Shown piece after piece: positions 23,374-31,815 of a DNA stretch of 35,203 nt. How positions within the stretch are numbered: the first letter of the stretch is position 1; each line of letters opens with the position of its first letter. The position numbers and the translations under genes were made by a program. The notes under the pieces are model-generated. The model saw nothing but the letters and a program-made list of their open reading frames with translations, was not told the DNA's origin and did not search any database. The DNA is from Candidatus Brennerbacteria bacterium RIFOXYC1_FULL_41_11 (lineage in GTDB: Bacteria > Patescibacteriota > Minisyncoccia > UBA6257 > Brennerbacteraceae), in contig MHHX01000010.1 in assembly GCA_001817215.1 (NCBI GenBank), positions 8,772 through 43,974 on the forward strand, written 5' to 3'.

Positions 23374-23668
23374 TTTTTTCAAATTGTACTTTATTTTTTT
23401 GGATTTTTTTCACTATGGAATCTTTTCGGTATCACTTTTTGTTTTTGGGAAGATTTTGCGTGATCGATACTTTTTGTCTTTTGAAAAATCGGGAGAGAAA
23501 AAGTTATCCACCATTGCCATGAAGCCTTTGTTTCTCTAAAATTTAATTAGAAGGAAAGGTTGTTTGCTTCTACTCTTGTTTGTTTATTAGGGCAAGAATG
23601 TTGCCGGGCCGATCGTGGCTCGTGGGTCGTATCTTGCCAATTAACAAAAATTTGAACAAAAATAAAAA
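23374..23668 (+). other. Leader region of the basic-protein gene
   Basis: No gene seen. T-rich first half. GTTATCCACC near 23509 resembles a single DnaA box. GGCAAGA (23591-23597) and TCTTGCC (23632-23638) enclose a GC-rich 34-nt segment that could fold; it ends 30 nt before the start codon of the 58-residue basic protein, so it may be a structured mRNA leader. Confidence 0.4.
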
Positions 23669-23845
23669 ATGGTAAAAAGAAAAAAAGTCTCGGCCAGGCC
23701 GGTTAAAAAGAAAGCAGCGAAGAAAGTTGTGAGAAGGCCAATTAAAAAAGTTGCCAAGAAGAAAATTACAGTTAAAAGAAAGGTTGTAAAGAAGGCGGTG
23801 TCGAAAAAGAAAGTTGTGAAGAAAAAAGCCGCAAAAAGAAAATAG
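23669..23845 (+). CDS. Lysine-rich histone H1-like small protein
   Basis: A 58-residue protein made almost only of Lys, Arg, Val and Ala: 25 Lys and 6 Arg, no acidic residues. Repeats of the type KKVVRR, KKVAKKK and KKKVVKKKAAKRK resemble the tails of histone H1 and the bacterial Hc1/AlgP-like proteins. It probably coats or compacts DNA, or binds RNA. No ribosome site (A-rich leader) but a structured leader upstream and an 18-bp terminator stem 5 nt after the stop, so it is a compact single-gene unit. Function is inferred from composition only. Confidence 0.75.
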   Translation: MVKRKKVSARPVKKKAAKKVVRRPIKKVAKKKITVKRKVVKKAVSKKKVVKKKAAKRK

Positions 23846-23850
23846 TTTTC

Positions 23851-23890
23851 TAAATATCCCGCCCCGAATAACTTCGGGGCGGGATATTTA
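23851..23890. terminator. Strong terminator of the basic-protein gene
   Basis: An 18-bp perfect stem (23851-23868 with 23873-23890; core ATCCCGCCCCGAA) with a 4-nt loop TAAC and A/T ends. Confidence 0.85.
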
Positions 23891-23956
23891 AGGCGTTGCC
23901 TAAAGGCTCTGTCTGGGGTAAAATTTACTAGTGTCTAAGATTAGTTTAGTTTTCCT

Positions 23957-24328
23957 ATGGCTATCTCGGATCATTTTTTAAGAAAAGTTCAGATTAATAC
24001 TCATGATTTTGTTTTGACTTCGGTTATCCGTGACTATCTGGATGAGAAAATAAAAAAGATTGAGAATTTTGTTAAAAAGCGATTCTCCGAAGTTTTGTTT
24101 GAGATCTCGGTTTCAAGGATCTCACATCGTCGTCACGGTACGAGGCTGTTAATGGTGATGAATCTAAAGCTTAATAAAGAGATGGTTCGAAGTGAAGAGC
24201 AGGGAGAAGATATTTATGAGATTATTGATACGGTGGAGTACGAGATCTTGCGTCAGCTAAAAGCCGAAAAAGACAAATTTTTGGCTCAACAAAGAAAGAG
24301 AAGCCGTAAAGCGAAAACAGAAATTTAA
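23957..24328 (+). CDS. hpf: Ribosome hibernation-promoting factor (HPF/RaiA family)
   Basis: A 123-residue short-type HPF. Family pattern: VQINTHDFVLTSVIRDYLDEK, then KIENFVKK, the strand LFEISVSRISH, MVMNLKLNKEMVRSEEQGEDIYEIIDTVEYEILRQLK split over the second half, and a basic tail. It has the length of the short form and lacks the C-terminal dimerisation domain of long HPF. It binds the 30S decoding centre in resting cells. secA starts one base after its stop, and the pair is common in bacteria. Confidence 0.88.
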   Translation: MAISDHFLRKVQINTHDFVLTSVIRDYLDEKIKKIENFVKKRFSEVLFEISVSRISHRRHGTRLLMVMNLKLNKEMVRSEEQGEDIYEIIDTVEYEILRQLKAEKDKFLAQQRKRSRKAKTEI

Positions 24329-24329
24329 A

Positions 24330-26771
24330 GTGGTAAATTTTTTTAAGATTTTTTTAAAAGATGCTAACCAAAAAGCGATCGAGAAGTTGTCGACGATTCT
24401 TTTGTCAATCAACAGCTTGGAAAGCAGTTTGTCTGGTCTTGATGATGAGGGGTTGAGGCGGCGTAGCCTGGATCTCAGAAAAACAGTTCTTGGCGGCGCT
24501 TCTCTGGAATCAGTTTTACCGGAGTCTTTTGCTCTTGTTCGCGAATCAGCCAAGAGAACTTTGGGTCAAAGAGCATTTGACTCACAACTTCTTGGGGGCA
24601 TTGTTCTTTGGCAGGGAAAAGTTGCGGAGATGAAAACGGGAGAAGGTAAGACTCTGGCGGCGACGATGCCGGCTTATCTGCATGGATTAACCGGCAAAGG
24701 AGTGCACGTGGTGACTGTAAATGATTATTTGGCTCAACGCGATGCTGTTTGGATGGGTCAGATTTTCCACCTGCTCGGACTAAAGGTGTCGTGCTTAATC
24801 CACGAAAACTCTTTTATCTATGATTCGGATTGGCGGTCTGCTGAGACTGAAGATGAATCTCGAGATGAGTTTTCGAGCTTCAGGGTGTTTCACGATTTTT
24901 TAAAACCAGTAAAGAGAAAAGAAGCTTATCAGGCAGACATTATTTACGGTACTAATCATCAGTTTGGCTTTGATTATCTCCGCGATAATCTGGTTTATCG
25001 TTCCGAAGACTCCGTTCAGCGCGGACTTTATTTTGCGATTGTTGACGAGGTCGATAGTATCTTGATTGATGAAGCGAGAACGCCGTTGATTATCTCCGCT
25101 CCGGATGTCGATGCGGCTAAGATTTACCGAGAGTTTGCGAAGATCGCGCCTCGATTAAATTCAGGGTCCGATGTTGAAATTGATGAGAAAAAACACTCGG
25201 CTTTTTTGACCGATACGGGTATTGAGAAGCTGAAACAATTTTTTGGCCGCGATATTTATGAGGATAATAATCTTGTTTTGGTCCATCATCTTGAAGAGTC
25301 TTTGAAGGCGCAGTTTCTTTTTAAACGCGATAAAAACTATGTCGTGAAAGACGGACAAGTGATTATCGTTGATGAGTTCACGGGTCGGTTAATGCAAGGT
25401 CGTCGTTATTCAGGGGGGTTGCACCAGGCCATTGAGGCAAAGGAGGGTTTGAAGATCCAGGAAGAATCACGAACCGCGGCCACGATCACTTTACAGAATT
25501 ATTTCAGAATGTATCCGATTCTTTCAGGAATGACTGGCACAGCTTTGAGTTCAAGCGAGGAGTTCTCGAAAGTTTATCATCTGGATGTTCTGCCGATTCC
25601 GACTAATAAATCGAACATCAGGAAGGATGCTTCTGATATGATCTTTGTGACGGAAAAAGCAAAACTTGATAGTTTGGTTAAACAAGTGAAAACAAGAAGT
25701 GGGCTGGGTCAGCCAATACTGATTGGTACTGTTTCTATTGAAAAAAACGAAACTCTCTCTGCGCTTTTAAAAAGGAATGGTGTTGAACACAATGTTTTAA
25801 ATGCCAAACAGCATGAAAAAGAAGCCGAGGCGATTGCTCAGGCCGGAAAGAAGGGGCATGTTACCGTGGCAACGAATATGGCTGGCCGTGGTGTTGACAT
25901 TATTCTTGGCGGGAATCCCCAAAACGAAGAAGAAGCTGAAGAAATTAAAAAACTTGGCGGACTCTATGTCATTGGCACCGAAAGGCACGAGTCGAGGAGA
26001 ATTGATAACCAGTTGCGTGGCAGGTCGGGTCGACAAGGAGACCCCGGCATGACTCAATTTTTCGTTTCTCTGGAAGATGATTTGATGAGGATATTCGGTT
26101 CCGATAAGATTCGCGGTTTGATTCAGCGTCTTAATCTTCCCGAAGACCAGCCGGTTCAGAATGAGTTTGTTTCAAAAGCGTTGGATTCAGCTCAGGAAAA
26201 AGTAGAGGGAGCAAATTTTGATATCAGAAAATATGTGCTTGAGTACGACGATGTTTTGAGCAGGCAGCGCGACGCTGTTTATCGTCGGCGCAAAGAATTT
26301 TTACTTGCTGATCAGCAGCAGACGATGGCTTTGATTATGAATGTTATTGGTGAAGCTCTGGACATGTTTTTTAAAAAATATAACACCGATAGCTTTGATT
26401 TTGAAAATCTTTGGCGCGAGATTGATTCTTTGACCAATCTACCGGCAAGTTTAAAGGAAAGATCTCATTCCAAAGAGGACTTAAGAAACGTGGTTTTGGA
26501 ATTTTTCGAGCAGTTTTTGAAAACAAAGGAGGTTGAGTCTTTGCGTCAGGGTGCGTTGCGTGTTCTTGATGTTTTATGGATGGAGCACCTTGAGGCGATG
26601 GATCACTTGATCGATTCCGTGAGACTGAGAGATTATGCTCACCATCAGCCGATTTCTGAGTATAAACGAGAGAGTTACCAGATGTTTAAGGATTTGTTCG
26701 AAAATTTCTCTTTGAATTTGTTTATTGGTTTTGGAAGGATGATTAATGAACCGCGAAAGGTTACTGATTGA
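24330..26771 (+). CDS. secA: Preprotein translocase ATPase SecA
   Basis: An 813-residue SecA with a GTG start one base after hpf. Walker A is MKTGEGKTL (101-109); then FGFDYLRDN, the DEAD-like DEVDSILIDEARTPL, SGMTGTA, NMAGRGVDIILGG and RIDNQLRGRSGRQGDPG. It drives secretion through SecYEG. A stretch of about 35-40 residues at about 159-197 (around IYDSDWRSAETEDESRDEF) is longer than in E. coli. The C-terminal zinc-binding SecB-docking tail is missing; the protein ends soon after the helical scaffold. It heads a tight run with scpA and scpB. Confidence 0.96.
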   Translation: MVNFFKIFLKDANQKAIEKLSTILLSINSLESSLSGLDDEGLRRRSLDLRKTVLGGASLESVLPESFALVRESAKRTLGQRAFDSQLLGGIVLWQGKVAEMKTGEGKTLAATMPAYLHGLTGKGVHVVTVNDYLAQRDAVWMGQIFHLLGLKVSCLIHENSFIYDSDWRSAETEDESRDEFSSFRVFHDFLKPVKRKEAYQADIIYGTNHQFGFDYLRDNLVYRSEDSVQRGLYFAIVDEVDSILIDEARTPLIISAPDVDAAKIYREFAKIAPRLNSGSDVEIDEKKHSAFLTDTGIEKLKQFFGRDIYEDNNLVLVHHLEESLKAQFLFKRDKNYVVKDGQVIIVDEFTGRLMQGRRYSGGLHQAIEAKEGLKIQEESRTAATITLQNYFRMYPILSGMTGTALSSSEEFSKVYHLDVLPIPTNKSNIRKDASDMIFVTEKAKLDSLVKQVKTRSGLGQPILIGTVSIEKNETLSALLKRNGVEHNVLNAKQHEKEAEAIAQAGKKGHVTVATNMAGRGVDIILGGNPQNEEEAEEIKKLGGLYVIGTERHESRRIDNQLRGRSGRQGDPGMTQFFVSLEDDLMRIFGSDKIRGLIQRLNLPEDQPVQNEFVSKALDSAQEKVEGANFDIRKYVLEYDDVLSRQRDAVYRRRKEFLLADQQQTMALIMNVIGEALDMFFKKYNTDSFDFENLWREIDSLTNLPASLKERSHSKEDLRNVVLEFFEQFLKTKEVESLRQGALRVLDVLWMEHLEAMDHLIDSVRLRDYAHHQPISEYKRESYQMFKDLFENFSLNLFIGFGRMINEPRKVTD

Positions 26772-26780
26772 TTAAAGGCG

Positions 26781-27485
26781 ATGAACTTTAAACTTGATAA
26801 ATTTGAAGGTCCGTTAGATCTTTTATTGGAACTGATTGAGCGCCAAAAACTTGATGTTTGCGACGTGGCTTTGGCTAGTGTTACTGACCAGTACCTTGAG
26901 ATCATCAACCAGGGAGATCTCAATCCTTATGACTTGGCGGATTTTTTATTAGTGGCGTCTCGGTTGCTTTTGATCAAATCAAAAATTCTTCTACCTTCAA
27001 CTTCTTTGTCAGAAGAAGAGGAATCCGAGGTCAGAGATTTGGAAAGAGCACTTGAAGAATATCGTCGTTACAAGAATCAGGCAAAGATCGTAAAAAGCAT
27101 GATGTTGAAAAAAAATCTGATTATTACTCGTGAACTTTGGCAGGGGCGCTCAATTGTTTTTTTGCCGCCACCAAAATTATCTCTGCCCCTATTGGTTAAA
27201 GCTCTTGAGAATCTCGGTCTGGGATTGGAAAAGTTTCTTCATCCGCGTGTTTCGGGTTATCTTCAGAAGGTCGCATCAATCGAAGAGAGAATCAAAGAGA
27301 TCCTTAAGAATATTGAAACCCAGGCGACTTTGACATTCGCCCAGCTCTCGGCCTCTGGGAAGAAGATCGATACGATTATCAATTTTTTGGCAGTTTTATT
27401 TTTATTTCGTGAGAGAATGATTATGGTTTCTCAGACAAGAGACTTTGGTGAGATCGAGATAAAAAGGAACAAAGCAGACAATTAG
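26781..27485 (+). CDS. scpA: Segregation and condensation protein A
   Basis: A 234-residue kleisin. The N-terminal pattern LDKFEGPLDLLLELIERQKLDVCDVALASVTDQYLE is typical, followed by LADFLLVASRLLLIKSKILLP; the C-terminal winged helix lies at about 170-230. It bridges the SMC heads with ScpB. A weak AAAGGCG precedes the ATG; it starts 9 nt after secA. Confidence 0.93.
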   Translation: MNFKLDKFEGPLDLLLELIERQKLDVCDVALASVTDQYLEIINQGDLNPYDLADFLLVASRLLLIKSKILLPSTSLSEEEESEVRDLERALEEYRRYKNQAKIVKSMMLKKNLIITRELWQGRSIVFLPPPKLSLPLLVKALENLGLGLEKFLHPRVSGYLQKVASIEERIKEILKNIETQATLTFAQLSASGKKIDTIINFLAVLFLFRERMIMVSQTRDFGEIEIKRNKADN

Positions 27486-27502
27486 TTTTATTAGCAAGAG
27501 AC

Positions 27503-28096
27503 ATGGAAGCAGGACCAGAAAAAAGCCGTTTTTTTTCAGCCTTAGAATCAATTCTTTTTGCTTACGGTGAACCAGTAAAGCTGGATAAGCTCGCTGTAAT
27601 CCTTGGGCTTGAACAAGCGATTGTTAACAGTCTTGTTGTCGAATATGCCGAAAAGATTGCTCAAAATCTTGAATCAGGAACAGTTTTGATCAGAAATAAT
27701 GACGAGATACAGCTCGGGACGAGACCGGGTAACTTTGTTTTCTTGGAAAAATTTCTGAAGAGGGATGTTGATGAAGAATTGAGTTCAGCCGCGACTGAGG
27801 TGTTAACATTGATTCTATACCGAGGCCCGATTTTAAGATCGGAGATTGACTTTATCAGGGGAGTCAACTCGTCGTATATTTTAAGAATGCTTTCAATGAG
27901 GGATCTGATCACACGGGAAAAACACGGCCTGTCTTTTGTTTATCGTCCCTCTTTTGGACTTCTGAAATTGCTTGGCATCTTAAGCCCCGAGGACCTTCCT
28001 GATTTTGACGCCTTGAACCAGAGATTGGGCGATTTGATGAAAAAAGTTGAGAATTTTGAGAGTGAAATCGAAAAAGATCATGGAACCGAACAATAA
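27503..28096 (+). CDS. scpB: Segregation and condensation protein B
   Basis: A 197-residue protein with two winged-helix domains: FFSALESILFAYGEPVKLDKLAVILG at the N-terminus, then EELSSAATEVLTLILYRGPILRSEIDFIRGVNSSYILRML in the second domain (printed here only to show the family order). A short acidic helical tail follows. Starts 17 nt after scpA; its 3' end overlaps the start of the carboxypeptidase gene by 17 nt. Confidence 0.9.
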   Translation: MEAGPEKSRFFSALESILFAYGEPVKLDKLAVILGLEQAIVNSLVVEYAEKIAQNLESGTVLIRNNDEIQLGTRPGNFVFLEKFLKRDVDEELSSAATEVLTLILYRGPILRSEIDFIRGVNSSYILRMLSMRDLITREKHGLSFVYRPSFGLLKLLGILSPEDLPDFDALNQRLGDLMKKVENFESEIEKDHGTEQ

Positions 28097-29027
28097 TAAT
28101 TTTTCTTATCTTATGACCGCCGGTTTTTTTGCAGTTTTTCTTGTTTCTGTGGTTTTTTATCTTGGAGTGAAACCGGAGGATGTTGCGGCTGAGCCGTCTT
28201 TATCAGCCATTATTTTCGGATCCCCCGAGCCGGATTATCCGGTAGTGACTTTTTTACCCGTAGATATATTCCCGAACGAGGTTAATTTTTCAAGAAAACC
28301 GGAGGTTAAAGCCGAATCGGCACTTATCTACGACCTGACGAACGACAAGCCTTTGTTTGAAAAAGAACCGCAAAAAAGACTCTTGATCGCCTCCTTGACA
28401 AAACTCATGACTGCCCTGGTGGCATCGGAAAATATCAAAGACGCCAAGCAAAGGCTTTTCGTTCTTGATGAAGATCTGAAAATAGAAAACCCATACAATG
28501 ATTTAAAGTCTGGCGATAATTTCAATCTTGAGGAAGCCCTGCATTTTATCTTAATCAGATCGGATAATGCCGTTGCTAATGTTTTGGGAAGGTCTGTTTT
28601 TAAAGAGGGGTCAAAGTTTTTTGTTTTTGAAATGAACAGGAAGGCTCAGCAGTTAAAAATGGAAAACACATTGTTTTATGATCCTATCGGCTTGGCGAGC
28701 AATATCTCGACGGTTTATGATATGAAAAATCTCGCAAAGGAAATCTTGGAGTCTTATCAAGGCATATTTTTAATTTCAAAGATTCCGGAGATTAAAGTTA
28801 TTTCTCCGGCCGGTCTGGCTTTCAATTTGAAAAACACGAATACATTAGTTTCGAAAATTCAGGGAATTTTGGGTTCCAAAACCGGATTCACTCCCGAGGC
28901 TTCCGGCAGTCTTTTGGTGATATTTAAAGACGGCCAGAAAATGATTTTGAGTTTGGTGCTTGGTTCCCAGGACAGATTCAAAGATTCGCAAACCTTAATT
29001 GATTGGTATTGGAGGTATCGGAACTAA
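28080..29027 (+). CDS. S11-family D-alanyl-D-alanine carboxypeptidase
   Basis: 315 residues from the ATG at 28080, which precedes an uncleaved-signal-like helix (about 8-29); an earlier in-frame ATG at 28047 is less likely. All three motifs are intact: S-x-x-K SLTK (105-108), SDN (161-163) and KTG (267-269). It would trim the last D-Ala from wall peptides. It overlaps the end of scpB. Compare the second S11 domain at 21668-23047, where KTG is KIG. Confidence 0.9.
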   Translation: MEPNNNNFSYLMTAGFFAVFLVSVVFYLGVKPEDVAAEPSLSAIIFGSPEPDYPVVTFLPVDIFPNEVNFSRKPEVKAESALIYDLTNDKPLFEKEPQKRLLIASLTKLMTALVASENIKDAKQRLFVLDEDLKIENPYNDLKSGDNFNLEEALHFILIRSDNAVANVLGRSVFKEGSKFFVFEMNRKAQQLKMENTLFYDPIGLASNISTVYDMKNLAKEILESYQGIFLISKIPEIKVISPAGLAFNLKNTNTLVSKIQGILGSKTGFTPEASGSLLVIFKDGQKMILSLVLGSQDRFKDSQTLIDWYWRYRN

Positions 29028-29077
29028 AAGCGATGTTTGGCCTTCTGGTCTATAGTTCACTTAATTTTAATATCTAA

Positions 29078-30127
29078 ATGTCAGAGATTATTCAGGTGGT
29101 TAGATTTTTAGCTGTTTCCGTGTTTTCCTTTGCTATTGGCATGATTTTGGTTGCGCCGGTTGAGCGTTTGATTAAAAGATTGAACTCAAGAAAAGTTATC
29201 GCTAAACAAGGAACGCCGATTTTTAACCAAATGCACGCGCCCAAAGAGGGGACGCCGGTTATGGCCGGAATTATCATCTGGGGTACGGTTGTGATTGTCT
29301 CTCTTTTGTTTTTCGGTTTATCGAAGCTGTTTGACGGTTTTTGGGGCGAGCTGAACTTTCTTTCGAGATCACAAACATACTTGCCTTTGGCGGCGATGGT
29401 TTTGGCAGCGATAGTCGGTGCGGCAGACGATATCGCGGGCATTGTCAAGTTCAGAGGCAAGAACGGTTTCACCATGAAGGAGAGAATTGTTCTTTTTGGT
29501 ATCGTGGCTTTGCTTGGGGCGTTGTGGTTCGCTTTCAAGCTTGAATGGGATATTTTGCACATTCCGTTTTTGGGTGATTTGAATATCGGGATTTTTGGAT
29601 ATGCAACCTTCTTTGTTTTTGTGGTGATTGCCACCTCTTTTTCTCTTGATTTAACGAACGGCCTCGACGGATTGGCTGAAGGCGTGGCTTTGATTGCTCT
29701 ATCTTGTTTGGCGGTGGTCGCTTTTGCCAATCAAAGATATGACTTGGCGATGTTTGCCGGTAGTTTGATTGGCGCCTTGATTGCGTTTCTGTGGTTTAAT
29801 ATTTATCCGGCCAGATTTTTTATGGGCGATACTGGTGCGATGTCTTTGGGTGTGGCCATTGCCGTTATCAGCCTTTTAACAAATTCGGTCATGCTTTTGC
29901 CATTTTTTGCTTTTATTATGGTTGTTGAGGCGTTTTCAGATATTATTCAGCTTTTTTCGAAAAAATTTTTAAAACAGAAAATATTCATTTCAGCCCCAAT
30001 TCATCATCATTTTGAAGCCAGGGGCTGGCTGGAGCCGCAGATCACAATGCGCTTCTGGATCGTTTCCGGTATTGTTGCTAGTTTGGGATTGGTGATTTTC
30101 TTTTTGGATAAACTTTTGTTGAGCTGA
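29078..30127 (+). CDS. mraY: Phospho-N-acetylmuramoyl-pentapeptide transferase
   Basis: A 349-residue, roughly ten-helix enzyme that makes lipid I from UDP-MurNAc-pentapeptide and undecaprenyl phosphate. Key motifs: ADD (116-118), DLTNGLDGLA (191-200), FMGDTGA (248-254) and APIHHHFEARGW (306-317). The HHH motif and the Asp pairs separate MraY from WecA-type relatives. It is not embedded in a mur/fts cluster here. No Shine-Dalgarno site. Confidence 0.93.
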   Translation: MSEIIQVVRFLAVSVFSFAIGMILVAPVERLIKRLNSRKVIAKQGTPIFNQMHAPKEGTPVMAGIIIWGTVVIVSLLFFGLSKLFDGFWGELNFLSRSQTYLPLAAMVLAAIVGAADDIAGIVKFRGKNGFTMKERIVLFGIVALLGALWFAFKLEWDILHIPFLGDLNIGIFGYATFFVFVVIATSFSLDLTNGLDGLAEGVALIALSCLAVVAFANQRYDLAMFAGSLIGALIAFLWFNIYPARFFMGDTGAMSLGVAIAVISLLTNSVMLLPFFAFIMVVEAFSDIIQLFSKKFLKQKIFISAPIHHHFEARGWLEPQITMRFWIVSGIVASLGLVIFFLDKLLLS

Positions 30128-30129
30128 GT

Positions 30130-30139
30130 TTGTTATAAT
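30130..30139 (+). promoter_or_regulatory. Extended -10 promoter of the slipin gene
   Basis: TTGTTATAAT (TATAAT 30134-30139, TG one base before it), about 21 nt upstream of the ATG. No clear -35 box, which suits an extended -10 promoter. Confidence 0.5.
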
Positions 30140-30160
30140 TAAGATTATTAAGAAAAAAAC

Positions 30161-30910
30161 ATGGTTATATATTTGATCCTTCTATCTTTAGTTCTTTCCG
30201 GACTGAGGCTTATTAATCAGTACGAACGTGGTATTATTTTGACTCTTGGAAGGTATTCTAATACTCGCGATCCGGGTTTGACCTGGATTTTTCCAGTGAT
30301 TCAGAGAATGATAAAGGTGGATATCAGGATAGTTACTTCTTCAATTCCTCAGCAAGAGGTCATTACTAAAGACAATGTTCCTGTCGGTATCAATGCGGTG
30401 GTCTATTTTCGTGTTTCCAATTCGGAAAAGGCTATTCTTGAGATTGAGGATTTTTCCAAGGCCGTGAAAGAATATGCCCAAGCGACATTGAGGGATGTGA
30501 TCGGTGGTGTTGAGCTCGATGATCTTCTGGCTGAAAGAACCAAGATTGCCGAAGAGATCTCAAAAGTTGTTGGTGGAGCGACAAAAAATTGGGGCGTGGA
30601 TATTGTTGATATTAAGATTCAAGATATTGAACTGCCGGCAGACATGAAAAGAGTTATGGCTAAGCAAGCAGAGTCAGAGAGAGAAAGGCGGGCTGTTATC
30701 ATTCGCTCTGCGGGTGAATTTTCCGCAGCGGAAAAATTGGCTCAAGCCGCGGAAAGGCTTTCTAAGGTTCCTGTAGGCATGTCTTTAAGGACGTTGGCGA
30801 CCATTGAAAAAATCAATCCCGATCCTTCAAAAACAGTGATCTTCGCTCTTCCGGTTGAGATTCTTGATGGTATCAAATCTCTGTCAGAGCATCTGAAAAT
30901 CAAAAAATAG
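30161..30910 (+). CDS. SPFH/band-7 membrane protein (slipin type)
   Basis: A 249-residue protein: short N-terminal membrane helix, then the SPFH domain (QYERGIILTLGRYSN, DPGLTWIFPVIQR, QEVITKDNVPVGINAVVYFRV, LRDVIGGVELDDLLAER) and a coiled region (about 165-215, AKQAESERERRAVIIRSAGE). It fits bacterial slipins/stomatins that organise membrane patches; no NfeD partner is adjacent. The strong similarity makes the family call firm. Confidence 0.9.
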   Translation: MVIYLILLSLVLSGLRLINQYERGIILTLGRYSNTRDPGLTWIFPVIQRMIKVDIRIVTSSIPQQEVITKDNVPVGINAVVYFRVSNSEKAILEIEDFSKAVKEYAQATLRDVIGGVELDDLLAERTKIAEEISKVVGGATKNWGVDIVDIKIQDIELPADMKRVMAKQAESERERRAVIIRSAGEFSAAEKLAQAAERLSKVPVGMSLRTLATIEKINPDPSKTVIFALPVEILDGIKSLSEHLKIKK

Positions 30911-30934
30911 AATAAGTTTTTGTCTCATACAAAA

Positions 30935-30963
30935 CGCCGCTTATTTCAAAGCGGTGCTTTGTG
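30935..30963. terminator. Terminator between convergent slipin and HUMPS-family genes
   Basis: An 8-bp stem (CGCCGCTT / AAGCGGTG, one G-T pair) followed by T-rich sequence on the plus strand and TTTTGT on the minus strand. Confidence 0.65.
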
Positions 30964-30972
30964 TTAATTGAC

Positions 30973-31779
30973 TTATTTTATTTGCTTCAAAAATTCATAG
31001 GCTAAATCAGTTGTCTCTTGATTTGAATGGAGAAATTCTTTCCAGACGATAACGATGTCGGCATCATTAAAAATGGCTCGCTGGACCTCCCTTGGCGTGT
31101 CGCCACCGGCCACGGCAACCAGAATATCGAGTGAACCCTTGATTCTTTGTATGTCATGATAAGGAATCTGTTTCTCTCTGTTGAACTCGGTTTCATCGAC
31201 ACCGCGATGCAAAATCACCACGGTCGGTTTGTTTCTCATGACCCTTAATGTGGTGATCGGGTTTTCAACGTTCATCATGTCAATCATTGAATCAAGGCCC
31301 AGCTCGGCGCAATTTTTCACAAAGCTTTCAAGGGTTTCGATGGGCGCGTGTCCCAAGGCAATGGCCGCGTCTGCGCCGGCTTCGGCTGCGAGCCTGACCT
31401 CGGTTTTGCCGCGATCCATTGTTTTTAGATCGGCAACCACATACGGATAGAGATCTTCCCCCTCTTCTTCAGAGCCAGAAACTTCTCTTTGGAAATCATC
31501 TGGTGGTTTTTGTGGTTTTATGAGCATCTTCAGGAGTTTGTTGAGGTCTCCAAGGTTATTGGGTTTTGTCATGGGCTCCATAATAGATAGACCGAGAAGG
31601 TGATTTTTGTATGTTTGCTTGATAAATCTGATTCCCTCTGAGCCGTATTGTTTGATCAAGGGCGTGCCGGCTTCGATTAGGATGCGGTTGTTTCTTGGCA
31701 GCCGCGAGATAATGGTGCCAGCTTCTTCAAGAGAGCTGTTTAGAGCGATTTGGATATAAGATCTTCTTTTTTTAAGCAT
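30973..31779 (-). CDS. HUMPS-family decarboxylase/synthase (hexulose-6-phosphate synthase-like)
   Basis: A 268-residue protein starting at 31779. It shows the OMP-decarboxylase-fold pattern of hexulose-6-phosphate synthases and 3-keto-L-gulonate-6-phosphate decarboxylases: IEAGTPLIKQYG, then VVADLKTMDRGKTEV with the D-x-K-x-x-D catalytic set (117-122), AGADAAIALGHAPIETL and LVAVAGGDTP near the phosphate site. Residues about 70-110 form a charged insert not seen in short family members. Possible roles: ribulose-monophosphate pentose production or a related decarboxylation; the exact substrate cannot be told from sequence. Convergent with the slipin gene. A -10 box lies 9 nt before the ATG. Confidence 0.82.
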   Translation of the reverse strand: MLKKRRSYIQIALNSSLEEAGTIISRLPRNNRILIEAGTPLIKQYGSEGIRFIKQTYKNHLLGLSIMEPMTKPNNLGDLNKLLKMLIKPQKPPDDFQREVSGSEEEGEDLYPYVVADLKTMDRGKTEVRLAAEAGADAAIALGHAPIETLESFVKNCAELGLDSMIDMMNVENPITTLRVMRNKPTVVILHRGVDETEFNREKQIPYHDIQRIKGSLDILVAVAGGDTPREVQRAIFNDADIVIVWKEFLHSNQETTDLAYEFLKQIK

Positions 31780-31788
31780 AGTAGTAAT

Positions 31789-31794
31789 ATTATA
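31789..31794 (-). promoter_or_regulatory. -10 box of the HUMPS-family gene
   Basis: TATAAT on the minus strand, 9 nt before the ATG at 31779; TGG precedes the overlapping TATATA. Predicts a nearly leaderless mRNA. Confidence 0.5.
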
Positions 31795-31815
31795 TACCAA
31801 TAAATTGTTTATCCC

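Noticed and set aside
23509-23518. Replication origin at the DnaA-box-like site
   Set aside because: Only one imperfect box, with no cluster and no dnaA or dnaN gene nearby.
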